From positions 372,001 through 436,000 of the forward strand of contig NZ_CP119794.1 in the NCBI RefSeq assembly GCF_029338315.1: a stretch of 64,000 nucleotides of DNA, written 5' to 3'. Every line of letters begins with the position of its first letter. The stretch's first letter is position 1. The position numbers and the translations under genes were made by a program. Under the pieces are notes generated by a model. That model worked only from the letters and a program-made list of their open reading frames with translations. It was not told where the DNA came from and ran no database searches. Positions 53,543 to 62,543 of this stretch are shown in pieces. The stretch is from Haloarcula regularis (lineage in GTDB: Archaea > Halobacteriota > Halobacteria > Halobacteriales > Haloarculaceae).

Positions 53543-54987
53543 CCCAGGTCCTCGAGCCGGTCGTAGGTCGCGCTATCAAGTTCGTCGAAGTCCTCGCCGT
53601 CCTCGCGGACGTCGAGTTGCTCGATATCGGCGAAGGCCGCCTCGACGCGCTCCAGGCCGTCCGAAGCCGTCTTGTAGCTCGTCTGTGCGTCCCGTACGTC
53701 CACCGTCACCGCCGAGCCCTCCTTTGCGCAGTACTTGTGGACCACGTCCCCGTCGCGTTCGTAGACGGCCCGAGACGTCCCCAGCCACGGCGAGAGGTCC
53801 TCGACGTACTTCCCGGCCCGCTCTCGCAGCGGCTCGTCGAGTCCGACCGCCGTCGTGATGACCGGGTCGTCCGAGACGAACGCACCGGGGGTCGTCTTAC
53901 CGTCCCGGGCCCCCGCGACGACGTCCGGGAACGCGGTGAGGGAAACGGGCTCGTCGAACCGAGCTGCGTCCATCTGGCCGGGCTGGCGGACCACGAGCGG
54001 GACGTGGAACAGCACCTCGTGGATCGCGACGCCGTGTTCGGCGACGCGGATACCCGGGCGGAGTCGGCTCGGTTCGCCAAAGCCCTCGCCGTGGTCGCTC
54101 GTGATCACGAGCAGGGTGTCGTCGAGGGCCCCTCGGTCTCGAAGTGCCCCGACGAGTCGTTCGAGTTCGCCGTCGAGCTGTCGTATCGCCCCGTCGTAGA
54201 GCGACTCGACGGCCCGCTTTTGCCACCACGGCCGGTCGCCGGCGTTGAACGACCACTTCTGGTCCTCGAATGCGGACTGGAGACTGCGGGCCTTCGCCCC
54301 GCCCCACTCGTCGTACTCCCGAGTCGGCTCGTACGGGATGTGAGCGTCCATCAGGTTGACACACGCCGCCCACGGCCCCGCCCGTCGCTCGCTCCACTCG
54401 AGGAACGCGTCGACGTAGACGTCGGCCGGCGTCGAGGACCGGACGCCGTCGGGCAGGAACCGTTTGTAGTCCGACTGGACCTTCGTCGCGACGCCGTTGG
54501 CGAGCGACTTGAACGGCTGGTCGCTCCCGAGTGCCGCTCTGACGAAGGCACTGTACTGCCCCTGTCCCTCGTTGGAGACGAACTCGTGGGGATTCATGCC
54601 CGCCGGGAACGGGACGTTTCGCGCGCCCACGACGGTGTCGAACCCGTCTTTGAGCCCGACGTCGACCGCCGTCAGCCAGTCGTTCTCCGTGAACACGCCC
54701 GTATCGTAGCCGGCCTCGCGGAGCGTCGCGAAGACAGACACCGACGGGTCGAGCCGGTGGCCCGCCGAGACGATGCCGTGTTCCTCGACGTGGAGCCCCG
54801 AGAAGAGGCTGGCGTGGCTCGTGACGCTCCTGGCGCCGGGCGAACGTGCCTGTTCGTAGACTGTCGCGTCCGCCGCGGCGAACGACTCGAGGAACGGGGT
54901 CGTCTCGTTCGCGTGCCCGTAGAGGCTGAGATTCTGTGCGCGAGCGCTGTCGAGGACGACCAGGAGGACGTTCGGATCAGTAGTCAT
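53533..54987 (-). CDS. Sulfatase-superfamily protein with Ser at the nucleophile site
   Basis: 484 aa. LLVVLDSARAQNLSLYG, then SVTSHASLFSGLHVEEHG, where CxPSR is replaced with Ser54-Val-Thr-Ser. DAHIPYEPTREY and VITSDHGEGFGE complete the metal sites, and it ends RLEDLGYV. Ser can in principle be converted to formylglycine by some bacterial maturases, so a sulfatase is not excluded, but Pro and Arg of the motif are absent. No signal peptide. Confidence 0.82.
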   Translation of the reverse strand: MTTDPNVLLVVLDSARAQNLSLYGHANETTPFLESFAAADATVYEQARSPGARSVTSHASLFSGLHVEEHGIVSAGHRLDPSVSVFATLREAGYDTGVFTENDWLTAVDVGLKDGFDTVVGARNVPFPAGMNPHEFVSNEGQGQYSAFVRAALGSDQPFKSLANGVATKVQSDYKRFLPDGVRSSTPADVYVDAFLEWSERRAGPWAACVNLMDAHIPYEPTREYDEWGGAKARSLQSAFEDQKWSFNAGDRPWWQKRAVESLYDGAIRQLDGELERLVGALRDRGALDDTLLVITSDHGEGFGEPSRLRPGIRVAEHGVAIHEVLFHVPLVVRQPGQMDAARFDEPVSLTAFPDVVAGARDGKTTPGAFVSDDPVITTAVGLDEPLRERAGKYVEDLSPWLGTSRAVYERDGDVVHKYCAKEGSAVTVDVRDAQTSYKTASDGLERVEAAFADIEQLDVREDGEDFDELDSATYDRLEDLGYV

Positions 54988-54990
54988 CGG

Positions 54991-55968
54991 TCACATGTAC
55001 CCCAGGTCTTCGAGCTGTTCCCTCACCGCGTCCGCGTCGCCGGGACCCGCCGTTTCGACGGTGCGCTCAGGAGGGCTGTGGTCGACTCTCTCGAGTTCGG
55101 CCTCGATGGCGCCTTTCACGTCGAGGACGCTCGAGATGGCCTCGACGATTCCCGGTCGGGTGCTGGCGACCATCGCCTCGTGGGTGTGCACACCGTCCTG
55201 CAGGCCGTGGTCGCTCACGAGCACCAGTTCGTCCCTCTCGCCCAGGTCGTCACGGACCTCGCCCACGAAGTCGTTTAGTTCGTCGTACGCCTCGCGCTGG
55301 AGTCCCGGCGCCTCGTAGGCGACGTGGCCGACGAGGTCGAGGCCGCTCGTGTACGCGAAGACGAGCTCGGACGTGCCGCCACGAAGCGCCCGCCGGGCCC
55401 GGGCGATGCGTATCATCACCATCTCGAGACACTGCTCGTAGAACGCCACGGGGTCGGACGACCGGTGGCCGCCGACGGCCTCCGGGTCCCGCTGGAACAG
55501 GTCGCCCATGTTCTGGCGGAGCTGGTTCTCCCGGTCGGTCTCGTCGGGGTCGACGACGTAGTTCGGGATGCCGATAGCGGTTCCGTCGGTGGTATCGAAC
55601 ACCGTCTCGATGCCCCGCTTTGCGTAGTACGTCGCCGGCGTCCGGAACGCGTCGGCGGTGGTGTTCGTGAGTATCCAGGCGCCGATGCGGGTCTGGATCG
55701 GGTCGGGCAACAGGTAGTCGGCGACCCGGCTCCCGGCGTCGAGCAGCGGGTTCTCCCAGGCGACGCCGTCGTCGTCGAGCGTCAGGCCGTGCTCACGGGG
55801 TTCCAGTCCCGTGATGATCGTCGGCCAGAGCTCGTGTGTGCTCGGTTCCCCCTCGACGCTGTCGATCGTCGCTATCGAGTCGTGGGCGTCCAGCACGAGG
55901 TTCGGGTGTCGCTGCCCGTCGACGAGTTCCGGGTCGAGAGCGTCGATACCCAGGACGACGAGGACCAT
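54991..55968 (-). CDS. Alkaline phosphatase / nucleotide pyrophosphatase-like protein
   Basis: 325 aa from the ATG at 55968. VVLGIDALDPELV gives the first metal Asp; SVEGEPSTHELWPTIITG is a nucleophile region with Ser/Thr; TSGLDLVGHVAYE and VLVSDHGLQDGVHTH supply the other metal ligands, matching the type-I phosphodiesterase/nucleotide pyrophosphatase branch. It ends QLEDLGYM. Three nt upstream of the previous gene's start, so co-transcribed. It may act on lipid- or nucleotide-linked sugars. Confidence 0.8.
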   Translation of the reverse strand: MVLVVLGIDALDPELVDGQRHPNLVLDAHDSIATIDSVEGEPSTHELWPTIITGLEPREHGLTLDDDGVAWENPLLDAGSRVADYLLPDPIQTRIGAWILTNTTADAFRTPATYYAKRGIETVFDTTDGTAIGIPNYVVDPDETDRENQLRQNMGDLFQRDPEAVGGHRSSDPVAFYEQCLEMVMIRIARARRALRGGTSELVFAYTSGLDLVGHVAYEAPGLQREAYDELNDFVGEVRDDLGERDELVLVSDHGLQDGVHTHEAMVASTRPGIVEAISSVLDVKGAIEAELERVDHSPPERTVETAGPGDADAVREQLEDLGYM

Positions 55969-56064
55969 CGTTGTCACGGGGGAGTCCCGGCGGCCGCTAA
56001 TCTCTTTCGGATGGCAACCGGAACACAGAAACTTCTCCCCCGGAAACGGACCACCCACGTAGCG

Positions 56065-57451
56065 ATGGAGCGCCCCAACATCGTCTGGATCACGCTGGAC
56101 AGCGTCAGGGCTGATCACACCACCCTCGACGGATACGACCGCGAGACGACGCCGGAACTCGAGCGTATCGGGCGCGACGGACACGCGTTCCGGAACTGCA
56201 TCGCCCACAGCCTCTCGACGCTGCCATCGACCGGGGCGATGATGAGCGGCTACCCCCCCCTCACACAACACCGTCGGCGTCGACGGCAACCGGCTCCCCG
56301 ACTCCATCACCACGATGCCAGAGCGATTCGCCGACGCCGGCTACGCCACGGCGTGTCTCTCCCGAAACTCGTATCTCAGTTCGGCGACCGGCCTCGATAA
56401 GGGATTCGACCGCTTCCAGTGGCTCTCCTCGTCGACGCTCCACGAGGCCGGCATCGGGCCGCTCCTCTCGTACGCGCTGAACCTCCGGACACATTCTGCG
56501 GGATTGTCCAGGGATACGGCCAAGCACTCGTCGGCGTACCTGATGAACGAGGTAGCGAAAGACTGGCTCGCTGACTTCCGGCGCAACGACGACCCGTTCT
56601 TTTTCTACCTGCACTACAACGAACCGCACCGCCCGTACTACCCGCCCCGGAAGTATCTGGAGCGGTTCACCGACGACATCTCGATGTCGGGAACGGAGGC
56701 CGCCGAGTTCGCGCTCGATGTCCACTACAACCTGGAGGACGTCGTCGCGAACGGCTGTGAGCTGACCGACGACGAGTGGGCCGCGCTGGAGGCGATGTAC
56801 GACGCGGAGATAGCCTACACCGACGAGATGGTGGGGCGCCTCTTCGATTACATCCAGTCGCACGGCGACCGGGACACCGTCGTGGTAATCACCGCCGACC
56901 ACGGCGAGCTGTTCGGCGAGTACGGCCTCCTGTCGCACAGTTACGTCCTCCACGACGCGGTTACGCGCGTGCCGCTGGTCGTCCAGGGACTCGACGAGGA
57001 CCTGGCCGTCGACGGCGACGACACGGTCCAGCACCTCGACGTGTTCCGGACCCTGCTGAACGTCGCCGGCGGTGACCCGGGCGACACAATCGGCGTCGAC
57101 CTCCGGGAAGAGACGCGGGACTTCGCCGTCTCGCAGCGCGGCCCGACGGATTTCGACGAACTGCTCGCACACAATCCGTCGTTCGATACCTCTCGGTTCC
57201 ACACGGAGACGCTGACGGCACTCCGAACGCCGGAGTTCAAGTACCAGCGGAGTTCCGAGAAGGCCGAGCTGTTCGCGCTCCCCGACGAGGACGAGGACGT
57301 CTCGGGGGACTATCCCGAGGAACGAGCGGCGCTTGAGGAAGAACTGGGCGACTGGTTGGACAAGTACGGGCAGCCGGTCGGGGACGCAGAGGAAGGCGAG
57401 TTCTCCGACGCGGTGACCCGGCAGCTCCGCGACCTCGGGTACATGGAATGA
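56065..57451 (+). pseudogene. Sulfatase-superfamily protein, frame broken at a C8 run
   Basis: About 461 aa when corrected. IVWITLDSVRADHTT, then STLPSTGAMMSG with Thr52 at the Cys position, HYNEPHRPYYPP, VITADHGELFGEYG; ends QLRDLGYME. The two frames meet at the C8 tract 56253-56260: removing one C joins GYPPSHNTVGVDGN. Divergent from the gene at 54991, and its TGA overlaps the flippase ATG (ATGA). Such a C-tract could be phase-variable or a sequencing artefact. Confidence 0.8.
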
Positions 57452-58887
57452 GACTCGGAAAGACCGCCGCCTCCCACTTCACCTCACAGGTCGTCGTCAC
57501 GCTGGCGGGGTTCCTCGCGACGTGGCTCATCGCGTTCGTCCTGGGAGCTGAGGGGCTCGGCCGGTACTCGGTGGTGGTCTCGCTCGGCTTCTTCTGGCTG
57601 GTCATCCCGTCGAACGCGGTCAGTATGGCGGTCACGAAGCGGATGAGCGAACGGGAGTCGCCGGCGGCGTTCTTCGGCGGGGGCGTCCTGCTGAACATCG
57701 TGTTGGCCGCCGGGCTGGCCGCGCTCGTGCTCGCTGCCGGTGAACTGCTGGGCGGTGTCGTCTCGCGAAACCGCGAGCTGATGATCGTCCTCATCGAGTA
57801 CGACGTGGAAATAGCGGTGTTGCTCACCGCCGCCATCGCCCACCAGACGGCGCAGGCGGTTCTTCAGGGGCAGAAGCGCGTCGCCACGACGGGATGGTTG
57901 AAAGCCGGGGAGCGAATCGGCCGGACGGCGTTCCAGGTCGGGGCGCTCGTCCTCGGGCTGGGCGTCGCAGGCATCTCGTTTGGACACGCCGCGTCGCTCG
58001 CGCTCGTCGCGGTGGCTGGCTTCGTCTTCAGCAAGTATCGGCCCTCGATTCCGTCACTCGCCCAGGTGAAAAGCCTCCTGCGATACGCACAGTTCGCCTG
58101 GGCCGGGGCGCTGCGCGGTCGCGTGTTCGGGTGGCTCGACACCATCGTCCTCTCGTTTTTCGTCAGCGCGTCACTCATCGGCATCTACGAGGCCGCGTGG
58201 GGTATCGCCTCGATGTTGGCCATCGCGAGCGGGTCCATCAGCCAGACGCTCTTTCCGGAGGTGAGCGAACTCAGCACGGACAGCGGGTTCGACCGCATCC
58301 GCCACTATCTGGACGAGGCGCTGGCGTTCAGCGCGATCTTCGTCATCCCGGGGCTGTTCGGGACGCTCGTGCTCGGCGAGCGCGTCCTCAGGTTCTACCG
58401 GCCCGAGTTCGGGCAGGGGACACAGATACTGCTCGTTCTCATCCTCGCGTACCTGGCAGATGTCTTCGCGTCGCAGTTCACGAACGTCCTCAACGGCATC
58501 GACCGTCCCGACGCGGCGTTCCGCGTCAACGGCCTGTTCATCGTGGTCAACATGGTGCTGAACGTCGTCCTCGTCTGGCAGATCGGCTGGTTCGGCGCGG
58601 CGCTCGCGACGGCGTCGTCCTCCCTGCTCCGGGCCGTCGCCGGCTACTGGGTCCTCGAGGGGATTCTCGAGAGCGTCAGCATCCCCGTCGGCGAACTACT
58701 CCGGCAGGTCGTCGCGGCACTGGTGATGGCCGGTGCAGTCTTCCCGGTCGTCGGCCTGGCACCGAGCGGTCGGGTGGGGACCGTCCTGCTGGCCGGGTTC
58801 GGCGGCGTCGTCTACTTCGGCGTCCTGCTGGGGATTGCACCGAGAATTCGCTCGAAAGCGTTCTCGCTCGTTCCGCAGGCCGCCTGA
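57448..58887 (+). CDS. Lipid-linked oligosaccharide flippase (MOP superfamily)
   Basis: 479 aa with ~12-14 TM segments: GKTAASHFTSQVVVTLAGFLATWL at the N-terminus, GRVFGWLDTIVLSFFVSASLIGIYEAAW in the middle and FTNVLNGIDRPDAAFRVNG typical of Wzx-like proteins. Position between glycan-modifying genes and aglG-aglB suggests it turns dolichol-linked oligosaccharide to the outer face, the role proposed for AglR in Haloferax. Confidence 0.87.
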   Translation: MRLGKTAASHFTSQVVVTLAGFLATWLIAFVLGAEGLGRYSVVVSLGFFWLVIPSNAVSMAVTKRMSERESPAAFFGGGVLLNIVLAAGLAALVLAAGELLGGVVSRNRELMIVLIEYDVEIAVLLTAAIAHQTAQAVLQGQKRVATTGWLKAGERIGRTAFQVGALVLGLGVAGISFGHAASLALVAVAGFVFSKYRPSIPSLAQVKSLLRYAQFAWAGALRGRVFGWLDTIVLSFFVSASLIGIYEAAWGIASMLAIASGSISQTLFPEVSELSTDSGFDRIRHYLDEALAFSAIFVIPGLFGTLVLGERVLRFYRPEFGQGTQILLVLILAYLADVFASQFTNVLNGIDRPDAAFRVNGLFIVVNMVLNVVLVWQIGWFGAALATASSSLLRAVAGYWVLEGILESVSIPVGELLRQVVAALVMAGAVFPVVGLAPSGRVGTVLLAGFGGVVYFGVLLGIAPRIRSKAFSLVPQAA

Positions 58888-58942
58888 GAGTCCCCTGGTC
58901 GCCATGGGAATCCTTAATGGCGACAGTGCTGGAAATCCACAC

Positions 58943-60288
58943 ATGGAGAAGGTCCTCCTCGTTACGATCGACTCCCTGCGAGCCGACCACGTGGGGTACC
59001 ACGGGTACGAGCGGGACGTCACGCCGAACATCGACGAGCACGCGGCACGCGGCAGCCGGTTCACGAACGCTCACTCGCACGTCGGCGGCACCAGGTTCTC
59101 GTTCCCCGGCATCCTGACGGGCGTGACGCCGATGATGTACGGCGGTCACGAGCGCATTTCGGCGGACCAGACGCTCGTCTCGGAGGTGTTCCACGACGCC
59201 GGCTACCGCACAGGCGGCTTCCACTCGAACCTCTACGTGTCCGGGCAGTTCGGCTACGACAGGGGCTGGGACGAGTTCTTCGACTCGGCGCCCGACGAGT
59301 CGGCCACCTCGAAGTTCCGCAAGTGGGCGAAGACGAATCTCGACGGCGTCGTGCTCGACGTCCTGAAGAAGGGCTACGACTTCCTCGAGTCCTCTCAGGG
59401 GATGAACGTGGGCTCGTACCACGTCCCCGCCGACGAGATGACCGACCGGGCTATCGAGTTCGTCGAGGACACGGGCGACGACCCGACGTTCGCGTGGGTC
59501 CACTACATGGACGTCCACCACCCGTTCCTCCCGCCCGAGGAGTACCAGCGGGAGTTCCTCGACGAACCGGTCTCCCACGAGGAGTCCATCCGGCTCCGCC
59601 GGAAGTTCATCGAGAACCCCGACGACGTCACCGACGAGGAATACCAGACGTTCATCGACCTCTACGACGCCGAGATCAAGTTCAACGACGCCGAGGTCGG
59701 CCGCCTGCTCGACGCCGTCGAGCACGAGTGGGGCGACGACTACCTGCTCGCACTCACCGCCGACCACGGCGACCACTTCCTCGAACACGGCTATTTCGGG
59801 GCGCACGACTGCTCGAGGTCAAGAACCACGTCCCCCTGTTCGTGAGCGGATGGGACGACGAGGGGGAGTACGACGAGCTCGTCGGCTTGACCGACCTCCC
59901 GTCGACCCTCGTCGACAGTGCCGGCCTCGAGATTCCGGACAACTGGTTCGGGTACACTCTCCGCGACCTGGTGTTCGACGGCGAGTGGGAACGGACCGAC
60001 GTTATCGGTGGCTACCGCGACGAGGACGGCGAGCACATCCGCGTCAGAGACTCCGAGTGGAACCTCGTCGTCCACGAGAACGAACCGGACGCGCTGTATC
60101 ACCTCGCAGAGGACCCCGGGGAACACGAGAACGTCCTCGACGAGCACCCGGACGAGGAACGGCGGCTGCGGAAACGCCTCGACACACACCGACAGCTCGT
60201 AGAGTCGACGATGGCCGAGGACGTCGAACGCCCCGACATGAGTGAGGACGTCAAGGAACGGCTCCGCCGCCTGGGCTACAAGGAGTAG
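58943..60288 (+). pseudogene. Sulfatase-superfamily protein, frame broken near 59806
   Basis: About 448 aa when corrected. VLLVTIDSLRADHVGYHGY, HVGGTRFSFPGILTG with Thr50 at the Cys position, VHYMDVHHPFLPP, LTADHGDHFLEHGYFG; after FGAHD the frame is lost, and the next frame continues LLEVKNHVPLFVSG to RLRRLGYKE. One missing C (CAC-CGA) restores it. Probably phosphate-ester chemistry on the N-glycan or its carrier. Confidence 0.8.
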
Positions 60289-61437
60289 TCAGGCAACGGC
60301 CGCGAGAATCTCGCGATACCGCTGGCAGGCCGCCTCGAAACTGTACTCGGTTTCGATCAGCTCCCGTCCGTTCGCACTCAGTGCTGCGAGGTCGTCGCGG
60401 CCGAGTATCGCCTCGATGCCGTCCCGCAGCGCGGCCGGGTCGCGACTGTGGATGTGGAACCCCGTCTCACCGTCGCGAACCACGTCAGGGACCCCGGAGA
60501 CCGGCGACGCGTACACGGGAGTCCCACAGGCCAGCGCCTCGAGAATCGTCGTCGGCAAGCCCTCGGTCGGCTGGGACGGGAGCACGAGCAGGGACAGCCG
60601 GTTCAGTTCCCCGGGGACGTCGTCGTGGTCGACCCAGCCGGCCAGCTGGACCTGGCCGGATTCGATCTCGGCGGCGAGTTCGCCCGCCAGCCACTCGCGC
60701 AGGTCGCCGTCGCCGATGAAGCGGAAGGTGACGTCGTCGGGGAGGTCCCGGGCCACCTCGGCGAGCGCCCGGATCCCCTTCTCCTCGTCGAGTCGCCCGA
60801 GGAATCCGACGACCCGCTCGCGCTCGGCATGTGGGGTGGTCACGTCGAACTCGTCGGTCCGCACGTACCGGGCGCCCTGGGGGAAAACGTCGGGCGCTTC
60901 GGGATGGAGGCCGAGCTGGCGAGTCATCGACGGCGTGTAGGTCACGACGCCGTGCGCAGCGGCGAAGCCGGCCCGTTCGAGTGTGCGGACCAGGCCGGCG
61001 AGGCCCCGGGCGACCGGATCTGGCAATCGCTGCTCCCAGTTGAGTCGCAGGGTCAGCGGCACGTCGCCGCGGGGTTCGACCAGGACGGTCTTGCCGAGGA
61101 GTCGCGCGGCGAGTATCGGGAGGAGATACGACGTCGCGCCGTAGAACAGGACGACGTCCTCGTCGCGATTCGCGAGCACGCGACACATCCGCAGCTGGTT
61201 CAGGAGGAACCTGCCGGCGGCGACCGGCACGGAGTCGCCGGCGCCCTTCTGGGTCAGCTCGATCAGTTCGTGCCGGTCGCGAATCTCGGAGTCGGCCGGC
61301 AGGTCCGCGGTGACGAGCGAGACAGCGGTGATGGCCGAGAGGATGTCGAGCAGGCTCCGGGTCGCGTTCTCGCCCGCGGCCGCGAGAGGGTGAGTGACCA
61401 CGCAGACATCCGGCAGGTCGGTGTCCGACATCGTCAT
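60289..61437 (-). CDS. Glycosyltransferase family 4
   Basis: 382 aa. The ATG at 61437 overlaps the TGA of aglG (ATGA). N-terminal GT-B domain with HPLAAAGENATRSL; the central VVTYTPSMTRQLGL; donor-domain GFLGRLDEEKGIRAL and the E-x7-E motif in EGLPTTILEAL. GENATRS replaces the usual GG loop. Likely adds one sugar of the N-glycan. Confidence 0.88.
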   Translation of the reverse strand: MTMSDTDLPDVCVVTHPLAAAGENATRSLLDILSAITAVSLVTADLPADSEIRDRHELIELTQKGAGDSVPVAAGRFLLNQLRMCRVLANRDEDVVLFYGATSYLLPILAARLLGKTVLVEPRGDVPLTLRLNWEQRLPDPVARGLAGLVRTLERAGFAAAHGVVTYTPSMTRQLGLHPEAPDVFPQGARYVRTDEFDVTTPHAERERVVGFLGRLDEEKGIRALAEVARDLPDDVTFRFIGDGDLREWLAGELAAEIESGQVQLAGWVDHDDVPGELNRLSLLVLPSQPTEGLPTTILEALACGTPVYASPVSGVPDVVRDGETGFHIHSRDPAALRDGIEAILGRDDLAALSANGRELIETEYSFEAACQRYREILAAVA

Positions 61438-62369
61438 CCCCACACGTACATGCCATAGAGGTAGCCGACGCCGACGGCCCCCGTCAGGACGAACAGGAAG
61501 ACGAGCTGGAGGACGCCCGCGACGGACGGTGAGCGGGCGAGGCCGCCGAGACGGTCCGGGACGAACGAGCACAGCAGGTCGCCGAGGAAGGCCGACTCCT
61601 CGCCGGTCGACTCGGGGACGAACACCTCCATCCCTCGTTTCGAGTACCCCTGCCAGAAGGCCCGGTCGACCAGCCAGCCGGGGTCGGTCCGGTAGTCGAA
61701 TATTTTGTGGGCCACCAGCGCGTCCGGGGTGTAGTAGACGCCCGCGTCGTACTCGCTTCGGAGCCGGGCACAGAGTTCGGTCTCACCGCCCTGGAGGTTC
61801 TTCTCCCCCTGTCGGCCGCCGATGTCGTCGTCGAACCCCCCCAGGTCGAGGAACACCTCGCGGTCAAACGAGATGTTCGAGCCGAAGGTGTTGCGGACCT
61901 CGCCCGCTGCCTCCGGATCGCCGTCGGGGCCGAACCCGCGATGGGTGACGCCGACGAGCCAGTAGAACTCCTCGGGGAGGAAGGCCGGTTTGCCGGCGAT
62001 CCACGCCGGTGTCATGCGGCCGCCGACAGCCAGTGCATCCTCGCGGTCGTACGCACACACGAGTGCTTCGACCCACCGCTCGTCGGCGATAGCGTCGTCG
62101 TCGATGAACGCGACGACGTCGCCCGTCGCCACGGCCGCGCCGTTGTTCCGACTCTCGAGCAGGCCGACGTTCTCGTCGTTGCAGTGGGTCAGGACGTCCT
62201 CGCGGCCGCCGAAGTCCGCCTCGTAGCGCTCGTAGACGGCCTCGTCGCCGTCCGAGACCAGCACCAGCTCGACGTCGTCGTAGGTCTGGTCGAGGACGCT
62301 CTCGGCCGCCGCGCGACAATCGTCGTACCGGTCCAACGTGTGTGTACAGAGGACGACCGAGACACGCAT
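61434..62369 (-). CDS. aglG: AglG-type glucuronosyltransferase
   Basis: 311 aa, the same length as Haloferax AglG, which adds glucuronic acid to dolichol-linked glucose. VSVVLCTHTLDRYDDC, VLVSDGDE, NNGAAVATGDVVAFIDDDAIAD (GT-A metal site) and FGSNISFDREVFLDLGGFDDD; a C-terminal TM segment (LQLVFLFVLTGAVGVGYL). Operon with the GT4 below; divergent from aglB with a 174-nt gap. Confidence 0.87.
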   Translation of the reverse strand: MRVSVVLCTHTLDRYDDCRAAAESVLDQTYDDVELVLVSDGDEAVYERYEADFGGREDVLTHCNDENVGLLESRNNGAAVATGDVVAFIDDDAIADERWVEALVCAYDREDALAVGGRMTPAWIAGKPAFLPEEFYWLVGVTHRGFGPDGDPEAAGEVRNTFGSNISFDREVFLDLGGFDDDIGGRQGEKNLQGGETELCARLRSEYDAGVYYTPDALVAHKIFDYRTDPGWLVDRAFWQGYSKRGMEVFVPESTGEESAFLGDLLCSFVPDRLGGLARSPSVAGVLQLVFLFVLTGAVGVGYLYGMYVWG

Positions 62370-62543
62370 GTCGGGCCATGGACGACCGGTGCTGTTAGTC
62401 GTTTCTATCCGTCATGTAGTCCGTCGCTCGCGGCGGCGCGGGATGCTGAACCGCCAGACCGCCGACGTGTCGCTGCTTGTTCGAGGCGCGCGCTCGTCCA
62501 GAGGTCAAAAGGCTTATGCGCGCCTTGGCAGTTTCTCCGTCCA

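Noticed and set aside
53500..55278. 592-codon plus-strand frame opposite two phosphatase-fold genes
   Set aside because: Arg-rich shadow; sense-strand proteins have clear catalytic motifs.
12611..60288. Annotation of the seven phosphatase-fold proteins as true sulfatases
   Set aside because: The Cys of CxPSR required for formylglycine is absent in all; kept only at superfamily level.
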